This document shows, piece by piece, positions 53,604-63,502 of a stretch of DNA of 64,000 bases (positions are counted from its first letter, which is position 1; each line of letters starts with the position of its first letter). The notes under the pieces are model-generated. The model worked only from the letters and a program-made list of their open reading frames with translations, was not told the DNA's origin and searched no databases. The DNA is from Posidonia oceanica (Eukaryota > Streptophyta > Magnoliopsida > Alismatales > Posidoniaceae), in assembly GCA_037176725.1 (NCBI GenBank), contig JAZBRS010000075.1:71364001-71428000 (forward strand), given 5' to 3'. The position numbers were made by a program, and so were the translations under genes.

Positions 53604-56600
53604 TGTAGACACCCCATTTTGACAGCTAAATTGGTGGTTCTCTCTGAAACCCTAGGTCAAACCCTAGGTTAGCACACACCTAAACCCTAGGTCAAACTCT
53701 AGATTAGCACACACCTAAACCCTAGGTCAAACCCTAGGTTAGCACACACCTAAACCCTAGGTCAAATCCTAGGTTAGCACACCTAAACCCTAGGTCAAAC
53801 CCTAGGTTAGCACACCTAAACCCTAGGTTAGCACTTCCTAAACCCTAGGTTAGCACTTTCTAAACCCTAGCAAAATCCCAGAAACCCTAGGTCACACCCA
53901 TGCATGCATAAGCCCAAGCCCAAGCCTTCTTTTTTTTTCTTCTTCTTTCTTTTCCTCTTCTTCTTCTTCTTCTTTTTCTCTTTTCTTCTTTATCCCTTTA
54001 TTTCTCAAGTCCAGCCCAGCCCAATTTCTTTCTCCCCTTCTTTTTTCTTTTTCCACTCCTTTTCTCCTCACAGCTTCAGCCCGGCCCATCTCCTCCTCTT
54101 CTCTTTTCCTTTCTTTTTTCTTTCTTTTTTCCATGGCCTAGCCTACTCTCCTCCTTCTTCCTTTTTTTTCTTTCTTTCTTCCTTTTTCCGCCCATGCACA
54201 GCCATCTACCACCTCCTCCTTCTTCTTCCTTCTTCTTCCTTCTTATCCTTCCTCCCCCACCACCACTTACTTCCCACTCATCCACACTTACTCTTCTCCT
54301 CCACCACTAACTCCCTCTCCCATCCACCATTAACTCTTCTCCTCATTTCCCGCTCTCCCAGCCAATCCACAGCTCCCAATCCCTCTGCCAATTCTCTGCA
54401 AAACACACCCTTTGCACCCTTATCTTTTTGGCTTTTCATCCAACAAGCAGATCCCTTCCCATCTAGATCCAATCACCACAGCAAGGCAGAGCAACTCATT
54501 TGCCAATCCCACGCATAACAGGAGCAGCACCACCCACCAGCAGCACCCATTTTCCTCCATAGCAACCTCCCTTTTTCTCCCAACTAGCACAGCATCCCCA
54601 CGCATCCACTTAGGCTCCCTCCACCTTCCTTAGCCCTCCACGCAGCCCAGAGAGAGCCACCATGTCCCTGAGAGAGCTACATCTGCAAAAGAGAAGAAAA
54701 GTCACCAGTTGGACCCATTTCTTCAAAATAGCAGCAGAGAGGGAGGGAGAGCAATTAACTTGCTCCAGACCTTCCTCAGAGCTCCAACAACTTGCGCCGA
54801 TCGTCCCCAGCAGCCGCAGCTCACCGCAGCGCCGCCGTGACCCTCCACCGAACAGCCGCACCCACTAGAGGTCGGCAGCATGCTCCGGCCATCTCCGTAG
54901 GTAATGGATGCCATATTTGGGTTCCTTGCATGCTTCTTTAGCTTCCTAGATAGTTAGAAATTAGTTTAGAGCTTCAGCGTCCGATTCGAGCTCCGTCGCT
55001 ACAGTCGTCTTCTCCAGCGACGCTCCACAGCTCCATCGCACTCCCAGCCAGCTTCGACCTTCCGAATCGGTCCCCAAGCACCGCCGGACCTCCAGCAACT
55101 CGGTCCTGCTCTGTCCTTGCATCGCCGTTGCCCCCAGCATCCGCACAGTCTTCGACCTCCTCTGCAGCAACCAGCCGACGTCGACAGCACGCTTCGATCA
55201 CCGTCACGCGCCGCTGAACCCACCGGGGCATCCTGATGGACCACCTCCAGCCTCCGCGCGCCTCAGCACCGCTGCCCGCCTGCCGGACCGCCGCTGCAGT
55301 AGCCTCCTCCAACGCCAGCGGCTGAGCTCGAAGGGCACTGTAGCTACTATAGCACACTTAAGTTTAAAAGTTTTAATTTAATTTCGTTACATGCATTGCA
55401 ATAAAGCCCTTAAGTTTACCTTATTTACTTTGCAATCCAGCTCTGGTTTATAAATCATTTAATTCATGATTTAAACTATATTGCATTGAAATAAAGTACT
55501 GCAGGTTATTATATTTGCGTTTCAGTCCAGCTTTAATTCAAGTTATTTAAAATTCTTTGCTGCATTGCATTTAGGCCCTTATGTTTCTTTATGTTTGTAT
55601 TTAGGTCCTTTTTCAATTGAAAAGCATTTAATCTGCATTTATAACTATATTGCATTGCATTAAATATCTGTATGTTTTAAGAATTGCATTTGGGTCCAGT
55701 CACATGTCATCTGTGATTTAAATGTTATTTTTAACCTTATTGCATTGTAATAAAGCCCTCTGAGTTTTAATTTTTGCATTTGGGTCCTGTTTACTTTAAA
55801 TTGTGATTTAAATGTGAATTTTAAACTTTATTACATTGCAATAAAGCCCAACAAGTTCCAATTATTGCATTTAGGTCCTATTTACTTTAAACTGTGATTT
55901 AAAATGCAATTTCAAACCTTATTGCATTGTAATAAAGACCAGCAAGTTTGCATTATTGCATTTAGGTTCAGTTTGCTTCCAACTGCCATTTAAATGCAAT
56001 TTTAAACTTTATTACATTGCAATAAAGTCCTGTGACTTGTGTTTATTACATTTAAGTCCTTTTGCATGCATGCATCATTTAATTTGCAATTTTGATCATA
56101 TTGCATTGCTTTAAATGCCCAACAGTTTTCCAAATTGCATTTCAATCCTTGTTTTTAACTGTTGCCTGTTTAGCTTTGCATTTTAAACCTTGCATGTTTT
56201 CAAAATTACATGTAGGTCCTCATGCCTAGTTTCTTCATGCTTGCATCCTGCTTTGCATTTTAAATTCAACGGTTAGGTCTAATTGCATGTTAGTCCTAAA
56301 ACCTACTGTTGTCTGCTTTCCTGTATTGCATTGCACTTAGGTCTAGCATGTTTTCAAAACTGCATGTAGGTCCATTTCTTGCATTATTGCATGCATCTTT
56401 TAATTAATATTGCATTCTGCCATCCCTTGCCTATTGCATTGCTGCATTACATTTTGCATGCATTTATCCTGTTGCATTGCATTTTGCCATGTTTTTGCAT
56501 TTAGGCTCTTGGATTTACTTTTAATTGCACTTAGGTCCCTGCATTTGCATTCTTGCATGCATTGCATCCCCATATCATTGCATATAGCTCCCTTGCATAC

Positions 56601-57677
56601 TTCTGAGCATCCTTAGCCTCATTGCATGTAGGACACCCTGCATTGCACACACTTAGGGGCATTTTGCACTTAAACCCCTACTTAGACCACTTTTATGGCC
56701 CTTGAGCCATCTGACTTGATCCTTGAATAACTTTTGATCGGATCGTTGGATCTTCACGATCTAACTATCCTGGTCTTCCTGGTTGAATGATCTTTCATTC
56801 TAACCAAAGTTATTTCAGGTCAGGCCTCAGATCTTCAGGATAAGCCCATCTGAATCACTGCATAGCACTCATTGCCTTATCATTTGCATTGCATGCATCG
56901 TTTTCGAGATCTGTTTTCTCGCACATGTAGATTAGGCTTTGTCGCCCCTGCTTTGCTTCCTTTGCATGTCGCATGCTTGCATAGCATGGTTTTCCGCCCC
57001 TGCTTTCACTTTCCTTTGCATGTCGCTTGCATTGCCTGGTTTTCATCGCTGTTTTGTTTTATCGCCTGCATTTGCATTTAGGGCAATGATGCTTACTGCC
57101 TAGGAGTTCTCACGAACCAGGGCTTGCCCGTTCGGAACACTAGCAACGCTGCTGAGCACATAGATTGCACGTTTAATTCCCTGCACGCATCTTAGCACTT
57201 AGAGCATACATTTGAGCATGCAATTAAGCATTCATGGCATTTAGGCATTCAAGGCATGCATCTTCCTGCATATGCAAGCGAGAAGCCTAGAAAGAACGAT
57301 TCTCAGACGTATCGGGGGTGCCTAACACCTTCCCCGTACGTAACAGGAGTCCTTGCCCTTTCTCTTGGCCCACAATAACCATTATGCCTTCATCCTAGGC
57401 ACGAGTCATAGCATTGCATAGCATCGCATCCCTTTGCATCCTTTTTGCATGGTTTTGCAGGTCTTTCATGCATTTCCCCAGTTTTCCTTGTCTCCCGACT
57501 TAATAGACATGGTGGCAACTCTGATTTTTCTTATCTTTCTTTTTTTCCTCTTTTGCCAGTGTTTCCGAGTAGAGTTTCCTTCCTCGGATCCCACCGCTAA
57601 TAGTGAACCTAATGTCGATTGGTGCACGCGAGCTTTGGTATCGTGCATGGACGATTCGATATTTCAGGATTACTACA
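53604..57677 (+). mobile_element. Solo LTR G (4074 bp) with TSD ATAAG
   Basis: Begins TGTAGACACCCC and ends GGATTACTACA. ATAAG lies before (53599-53603) and after (57678-57682). No PBS or coding region is inside. It holds about a dozen AAACCCTAG words at the start (53647-53900), pyrimidine-rich tracts (53925-54260), a CpG-rich part (about 54780-55330), degenerate TTGCATTTAGGTCC repeats (about 55390-56600), the conserved block (about 57286-57395) and a PBS-like word TGGCAACTCTG (57513-57523). It lacks the 30-bp array of A and F. Confidence 0.92.
53647..53900 (+). repeat. Telo-box-like AAACCCTAG repeats in G
   Basis: Twelve AAACCCTAG words in about 250 bp, arranged as CTAAACCCTAGGTCAAACCC units with GTTAGCACACAC spacers. 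The core matches the plant telo-box AAACCCTA, but spacing and spacers rule out a telomere. Confidence 0.85.
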
Positions 57678-58916
57678 ATAAGTCTGAAACTTATCTATTT
57701 CGGGTGATAAGTCCGAAACTTATCTATTCCGGCTGATAAGTCCAAAACTTATCTATTCTCTTTTTCGATTGATGAATCCGAAACTTATCTATTCTCTTTT
57801 CCGACTGATAAGTCCGAAACTTATCTATCTTCTTTCCCGATTGATAAGTCCGAAACTTATCATATCCTCCTTTTGCGGCTGATAAGTCCAAAACTTATCT
57901 ATTTCGAGTGATAAGTTCGAAACTTATCTATTCCAGCTGATGAGTTTGAAACTTATCATTCTCTTTTCTGGCTGATAAGTCCAAAACTTATCTATCTTCT
58001 TTTTGGGTAATAAGTCCGAAACTTATCTATTTCCGGTGATAAGTCCGAAACTTATCTATTCCGACTGATGAGTCCGAAACTTATCTATTCCTCTTTTCCG
58101 GCTGATAAGTCTGGAACTTATCTATCCCCTTGTCCGGCTGATAAGTCTGAAACTTATCTATTCCCTTTTCCGACTAATAAGTCCGAAACTTATCTATCCT
58201 CTTTTGCGGTTTATAAGTCCAAAACTTATCTATTCCCTTTTCCGGCTGATAAGTCCGAAACTTATCTATCCCTTTTTGCGGTTGGTAAGTCCGAAACCTA
58301 TCATATCCTTTTCCGACTGATAAGTCCGAAACTTATCTATCCTCTTTGCGATTGATAAGTCTGAAACTTATCATATCCTTTTCCGGCTGATAAGTCTAAA
58401 ACTTATCTATCCTCTTTCCCGGCTGATAAGTCCAAAACTTATCATATCCTCCTTTTGCGGCAGATAAGTCCGAAACTTATCTATCCGCTTTTCCGATTGA
58501 TAAGTTCGAAACTTATCTATTCCCTTTTCTGGCTGATAAGTCCGAAACTTATCTATCCACTTTTCCGGCTGATAAGTCCAAAACTTAGCATATCCCCCTT
58601 TTACAGCTAATAAGTCCGAAACTTATCTATCTCCTTTTGCGGCTGATAAGTCTGAAACTTATCTATTCACCTTTTCTGGCTGATAACTCCAAAACTTATC
58701 ACATCATCCCCTTTTCGGTCGATAAGTCTGAAACTTATCTATTCCGATTGATGAGTCTGAAACATATCTATTTCGGGTGATAAGTCCGAAACTTATCTAT
58801 TTCGGTTGATGAGTCCGAAACTTATCTATTTCGGTCGATAAGTCCGAAACTTATCTATTTCTGTTGATGAGTCTGAAACTTATCTATTTCGGTCAATAAG
58901 TCCGAAGCTTATCATA
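57678..58916 (+). repeat. GATAAG hairpin array of D, second part
   Basis: Roughly forty further units of the same type as 53192-53603. Spacers vary (CTATTC, CTATCCTCTTTTGCGG, CATATCC) more than the arms. Confidence 0.9.
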
Positions 58917-59242
58917 TCATCATTTTGCATGACATGCTAGGTAGTTGCATCCACATTTCGATCGCTTAGAGCGATAGAGCTCAGCGATCCGCAACATCAC
59001 ATCATCCACATTAACATTACATACACATGCATTGCTCGCGCACCCCCAGCGGACTTTAGCACTTATGAGCACCAGCATGCCATCAGCATTGCAGGATTAG
59101 CATCAGCATTGCATCCTAGCATCTACATTTAGCATTTGCATTGTGGCAATGTGTCACGATTTTCGGTGCATCCACTGGATAAGTGACTCGCGCCAACAGC
59201 AACACTGCTTCCCCACTGACTACAGTCATGGTGTCTTGTCAA
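58917..59242 (+). other. Non-coding end of element D interior
   Basis: TGCATT/CAGCATT-rich sequence with 'TTCGGTGCATCCAC' (59163) as in A. No gene was seen. Confidence 0.5.
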
Positions 59243-59287
59243 CCCTGAGCAGCGGCCTTGGTTCCCTCGACCTCGCTCAGGGAGGGG
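59243..59287 (+). promoter_or_regulatory. Polypurine tract of D with overlapping hairpin
   Basis: CCCTGAGC (59243-59250) pairs with GCTCAGGG (59275-59282), and AGGGAGGGG (59279-59287) precedes the LTR by four bases, exactly as in A. Confidence 0.75.
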
Positions 59288-59387
59288 CATCTGTAGACAC
59301 CCCGATTTTGTAGTCCTTCGTCGGCGATTTTCTCCCAAGAATGTGCTCGGTTATGGCGGCCCCCACCTATTCACCAATCCAAAAACC

Positions 59388-59560
59388 AAGCCTAGACCTA
59401 AGCCTTGTCCTAAACCAAGCCTAAAACTAAGCCTTGTCCAAAACCTAGCCTAGACCTAAGCCTTGTCCTAAACCAAGCCTAGACCTAAGCCTTGTCCTAA
59501 ACCTAGCCTAGACCTAAGCCTTGTCCTAAACCAAGCCTAAACCCAAGTCCAATCAAAAGT
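59388..59560 (+). repeat. Tandem repeat at start of D's LTR
   Basis: About five copies of a 33-34-bp unit of the type AAGCCTTGTCCTAAACCAAG followed by CCTAGACCT. Confidence 0.85.
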
Positions 59561-59603
59561 CCAACCAAAAACACCCAAAATATCCAAAAATACTCTCTGG
59601 ATC

Positions 59604-59661
59604 GTTGGACGCTGGACATACCTGCATCTTATGTAAGACACAAGGGAACCCAGTGTCTAAC
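59604..59661. repeat. Twin-hairpin cassette D1
   Basis: Arms GTTGGACGC, GCATCTTAT, GTAAGACAC, GTGTCTAAC with spacers of 11, 0 and 11. Confidence 0.85.
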
Positions 59662-59681
59662 ATCTCTCAGCTCTTTGGGGT

Positions 59682-59739
59682 GTTAGACGCTACCTGAGGC
59701 AGCGTCCTATGTTGGACCCAGCTCAAATACGCGTCGAAC
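59682..59739. repeat. Twin-hairpin cassette D2
   Basis: Arms GTTAGACGC, GCGTCCTAT, GTTGGACCC, GCGTCGAAC with spacers of 11, 0 and 11. Confidence 0.85.
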
Positions 59740-60736
59740 ACACCGGGACTGATGGAGAATGGTTTTGGATTCCAATCGACTCCCAAAGTGCAAATACCAT
59801 TGTACCCTCCGTCCATAACCTTATCCCAGCCATGTCCGAGACACCTCATTTCCAATTCCCACGTTACAAGCCATGCAAACCAAATAAAACCATTTTTTGC
59901 TTCTTCATTGTGGAGGCGGCACCCATTTTTCTACGAGAAACCAGAGCAAACCGGAGCAAACCACAGCCCAATTACACCCAAGTTCTCACACCTCCGGTCA
60001 CCTCGAACCTTCCCGAAGCCTTGCCAAACGACCCCGGCCACCACAGTAGCCGTCCGAGCCATTGCAAGCCAGAGAAAGTCGCCGGCGTCGAGGAAGCAAC
60101 ACCAAACTCATACACAGGTAAGTCTCCTCCTCTCTTAGCTTAGAATCCTTACTTCAACATCGTGGATGCTTGTTTCGATGTGACCTATTCAAGTTTACTT
60201 ACATATGGTCTCTGTTTTGCCGCCACTTCTTAGCTCCAGCGATGGGTTTTCCCGCACTAGGCCGACGACCCACGAGTGTGCGGTGACCCACCCCTGAGTA
60301 TGAGTTTTCTCACGTCGCATGGCCAAGCCTCGACCTCCCTCCAACCCTCTGATGCACCCTCAGTGTGAGACTTGGGTTAACGGCCTCTCCCATGGCCGGT
60401 CCACCCGAGTTCACCGGCACAGTCCCATGGAGGACGGGGAGGAGTGGCCACTAGACGTTTTTCCATTCCATTTGCATCCTTGACATCCTCTTGACCTTCC
60501 CGAGCCTCCACCATAAGCCCAGGCCGCACACCATGGGTTCCCGGCCCTCCAATGGCCGAAGAACCCATAGGATTCCGGCAAGAGGCAAGTGGAGGTGGTT
60601 GGAACGATCCACACCATCGTTTTCCATAATTTTTGCATGTTTATGATGGTGGTTGCATGCTCTTGCTTAATCAGAAGCTATTTACAAGATTTGAATCGAT
60701 TTGGATGTCTGATTATGCCATGAGATCAGTCGAGCT

Positions 60737-60793
60737 GTAGGAAGTTGTATCTGGTGCGTCCTACATAGGACGCAGCCAGAGCATGCATCCAAC
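60737..60793. repeat. Twin-hairpin cassette D3
   Basis: Arms GTAGGAAGT (degenerate), GCGTCCTAC, ATAGGACGC, GCATCCAAC with spacers of 10, 0 and 11. The inner spacer ends extend the central palindrome (CTGG...CCAG). Confidence 0.8.
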
Positions 60794-60963
60794 ACCACTG
60801 AGTGTTTTTACACCTTTTCAGTTTCAGAAATATCTTGATTATTTTTTATGTTTGATTCATGCCTGCCTGCAAAGATTTTAATTTATTCTTATCATGCTTC
60901 TTCCTTGTAAAACATTTTTAATATCTTAAAATAATTTTTCTCAATTCAAATCTCTATCAGTGC

Positions 60964-61020
60964 GTAGGGCGCTATGCATGTTGCATCGTATGTATGATGC
61001 AGCTAATGCTAGCATCCTAC
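60964..61020. repeat. Twin-hairpin cassette D4
   Basis: Arms GTAGGGCGC, GCATCGTAT, GTATGATGC, GCATCCTAC with spacers of 10, 0 and 11. The central pair shares a private core (CGTAT/GTATG). Confidence 0.82.
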
Positions 61021-61201
61021 ACCTCTGATATGAATTTCACTTGTTATCCTTCATAGAAATGTTAAGATTATTTCTTAATGCTCAATACATGTCATGTACA
61101 GTCTATTTTGATTTAACCTTATCATGATTCTATTGTAGAAGCATCTGATTTGAAAATATGCATTTTTCTCTGAATATTATCCTAGAAACTGTTTTTGGAG
61201 T

Positions 61202-61259
61202 GTAGGACGTCTTACTGATCTGTGTCCTACATAGGACGCAGACATAGATTACGTCCTAC
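61202..61259. repeat. Twin-hairpin cassette D5
   Basis: Arms GTAGGACGT, GTGTCCTAC, ATAGGACGC, ACGTCCTAC with spacers of 11, 0 and 11. Confidence 0.86.
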
Positions 61260-61444
61260 AACTCTGTCCATATTTACAAATTTTCTTCAGTTCCTTTAAT
61301 GAGTTTTTTTGTCAATATCTGAGGTTTGATGTTTGATGTCAAGGTATGTTTGATCTTATTACTCACCATATTTGTTTCATGGGATTATTTGATAAGAATT
61401 TAAATTACCTGCCTTGCTCCTGCTTGAGCATCTATATTTTTTGT

Positions 61445-61502
61445 GTTCAACGCTGCAGTATATTGCGTCTTACATAGGACGCTAGAATTCCCAGCATCCA
61501 AC
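61445..61502. repeat. Twin-hairpin cassette D6
   Basis: Arms GTTCAACGC, GCGTCTTAC, ATAGGACGC, GCATCCAAC with spacers of 11, 0 and 11. Confidence 0.83.
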
Positions 61503-62044
61503 ACTTTCAGTAAACTAAATTGCATTTTGTAGTTTTACAACATTGGTTTGGGTCCGTTTGCCTTGATTTTAATCATCCAACATGATTTGCATGTCTACAG
61601 TGTTTTGAGGCATTTAACTTTCATTTTTGGCATATTTCAAAGATATTTAACATATTTTCAAATGGCATATAGCATATTTCATTTGGCATGGCGTATCGCT
61701 TTTGGGCGTATAGCAAATGGCATCATTGCCTACATTAGCCACAAATGAGCAGAATAGCCCAGAAAGACCGACTCTCTCGGGCGCATGGGGGTGCCTAACA
61801 CCTTCCCCATGCGTAACAGGAGTCCTTGCCCGATCTCTGGCCCGCAATGACCTTGTGTCATATCCTTTACATTTTTTTATCATTTTACATGCTTTCCGGT
61901 TTTCCTCATCTTTCCGGATTCCAAAATATACTAGGTGGCGACTCCAAGTTTTTGTTTTCTTTTCTTCAGCCTTCGCCATTTTTTACATCATTTTGCCGTG
62001 ACCCACGATTCCATTCGTTCAAGCTGTTCGGTCAAATGGTTACA

Positions 62045-62395
62045 GTGGTTTCTGGCCATATTGGGCCTAGAGCTTTCCCGCTTATTACAGCATAGTGTTT
62101 TCTGTCTTGTTTTGGACCAGCGGGCCGAGCTTTGATAAATAAGAATTGTTTTACATTTGATTTTCCTGGTTTGGCTTATTGGACTTCGGGAAAGATGTTT
62201 TATTATTATATAATGATTATGTCGACCCGGATTTGGGGTTTTGACCGGTTTACGCCTTATTGTTGTTTTATGCCAGTTTTCTCGTGGTTTTTGCGAGGTG
62301 TGTGCTGGGTGACAATTTCTGGTCACTCACATGTGTTTTATTGTAGTTTTTGTTGTAGGACAGATGATTAGCTGGTGTTGGTTCGTAATGCATAT
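62045..62395. other. Unassigned sequence between D and H
   Basis: I see no gene, repeat or element end that I can support in this 350-bp stretch. Confidence 0.5.
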
Positions 62396-62456
62396 TGTAG
62401 CGACCCAGATTTTTGGTGGCATTTTAGACTAGATATTTAATCTGGAATCTGAGGGC

Positions 62457-62512
62457 GTTAGACACTGCGAATGCTACGTCTTATGTTAAATGCAAGAAAT
62501 CCCGCATCCAAC
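62457..62512. repeat. Twin-hairpin cassette H1
   Basis: Arms GTTAGACAC, ACGTCTTAT, GTTAAATGC, GCATCCAAC with spacers of 10, 0 and 10. Confidence 0.83.
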
Positions 62513-62543
62513 AGCTGGAATGCGGATTTTCTAGCCTCAGGGT

Positions 62544-62599
62544 GTTAGACGCTAGAGGGCTTGCATCTTATATTAGACGCAAGGAACCCCGTGTTCAAC
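62544..62599. repeat. Twin-hairpin cassette H2
   Basis: Arms GTTAGACGC, GCATCTTAT, ATTAGACGC, GTGTTCAAC with spacers of 10, 0 and 10. It starts 87 bases after H1. Confidence 0.86.
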
Positions 62600-62631
62600 A
62601 CCTGTATGTCGGTGCTCCTAGATTTATGAGT

Positions 62632-62688
62632 GTAAGACGCAGAATGTGGTGCGTCTTATGTAAGACGCATGGACAGATAGCGTGTAAC
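62632..62688. repeat. Twin-hairpin cassette H3
   Basis: Arms GTAAGACGC, GCGTCTTAT, GTAAGACGC, GCGTGTAAC with spacers of 10, 0 and 11. It starts 88 bases after H2 and ends 22 bases before the TATA box. Confidence 0.86.
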
Positions 62689-62710
62689 GCTCTGAGTTGC
62701 ACCAGCTACC

Positions 62711-62718
62711 TATATAAG
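62711..62718 (+). promoter_or_regulatory. TATA box downstream of cassettes H1-H3
   Basis: TATATAAG in the context CTACCTATATAAGGAG. A transcription start about 30 bases downstream is expected but not shown. Confidence 0.6.
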
Positions 62719-63218
62719 GAGTAAGTCTGTGGCTTCTTGGGGGTGTTTTCTTTCCCCTCTTCCTCTCCTTCTCTCCTGGCGATATGAGGGTGCTGCCGGT
62801 GGTTTCTGGGTGCTTTTGGATGCTTGGAAAGATAGGATGAAAGAGGTGAGGCTGGGTTCTTGGATTCAAGTCTCTCTCTCTCTCTTTCTCTTCCCTATCC
62901 CTTGATGGCACCCACAGACCCTCGAGGTTTTTGCTGTGCATGGGTTGTTGCAGGCTTGGTGGATGACCAGAGGATGCTCGAGGTGTGGTCAGAAGCTTGT
63001 GGGGAGCATTGGATCGTGATGGAGATTGCTGTGTTGGCTCGCCTCTTGGGTGCAAGGTACACACCCTGTTAGAAGATAATTGCATGCTTTGGTAGTGTGT
63101 TTTTATTACTTGCATGCCTTGAATATGTGGGTGTGGGTGTGCTTTTGCTTGGCATGAGGTTAGGAGGATTTTGGCATGCCTGTGAGGGAGGTTCTAGTTG
63201 AACCTCCTGATTCAGGGC

Positions 63219-63274
63219 GTTGGATGCACACCTTGGTGCGTCCAACGTTAGACGCTAGCTGAGTTGCGTCTAAC
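63219..63274. repeat. Twin-hairpin cassette H4
   Basis: Arms GTTGGATGC, GCGTCCAAC, GTTAGACGC, GCGTCTAAC with spacers of 10, 0 and 10. The second hairpin is perfectly paired; the first has a single T/G position. Confidence 0.92.
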
Positions 63275-63446
63275 ATCCTTGGTAATGCATGTTTCCCCTT
63301 TTTGAGTTAATTTGTATAGTTTTGGGAGTTGGAGTGTGGTTTGCATGTTTGTTTGTAGTTCCTTGTGGTATATGGTTGTTCTTTACTCAAGATGAGTAGA
63401 ATGTATATAGTTTTAGGAGATTTCAGTAAAGGTGTGAGCCTAGGGT

Positions 63447-63502
63447 GTTAGACGCACAAAGTGCTGCGTCTAACGTAAGACGCAGCACAGTGTGCGTCTT
63501 AC
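63447..63502. repeat. Twin-hairpin cassette H5
   Basis: Arms GTTAGACGC, GCGTCTAAC, GTAAGACGC, GCGTCTTAC with spacers of 10, 0 and 10. Both hairpins are perfectly paired although their cores differ (TTAGA against TAAGA). Confidence 0.93.

Larger units (their letters stand above)
51115..62044 (+). mobile_element. Element D: 3' half of a Tat/Ogre-type element, relative of A
   Basis: It starts inside integrase at the junction with C and continues through a non-coding 3' region, hairpin arrays (split by G), polypurine tract and 3' LTR. The integrase and non-coding parts match A in order and sequence, but there is no accessory ORF. The rest of D lies beyond the left edge of the window. It is the oldest identified layer except possibly H. 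Confidence 0.8.
59292..62044 (+). repeat. 3' LTR of element D (right end tentative)
   Basis: Starts TGTAGACACCCC right after the polypurine tract. It contains 34-bp tandem repeats (59388-59560), six twin-hairpin cassettes, a CpG-rich part (about 59920-60560), a strong donor-like ACACAGGTAAGT (60112), the conserved block (about 61755-61850) and the PBS-like word TGGCGACTCC (61936). The end is placed at GGTTACA (62044) by the distance from the conserved block seen in the other LTRs. No second LTR is available to prove it. Confidence 0.65.

Noticed and set aside
53647..53900. Interstitial telomere
   Set aside because: The AAACCCT words are separated by GTTAGCACACAC-type spacers and lie at the start of a solo LTR with clear ends.
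62045..62395. Extension of D's 3' LTR beyond 62044
   Set aside because: Distance from the conserved block and the GGTTACA end favour 62044, and no further similarity to other LTR ends is seen. Without D's 5' LTR this stays unproven.
63447..63502. MicroRNA precursor at a perfect hairpin cassette
   Set aside because: Arms are only 9 bp, too short for a plant microRNA stem, and the same layout recurs in many sequence versions.
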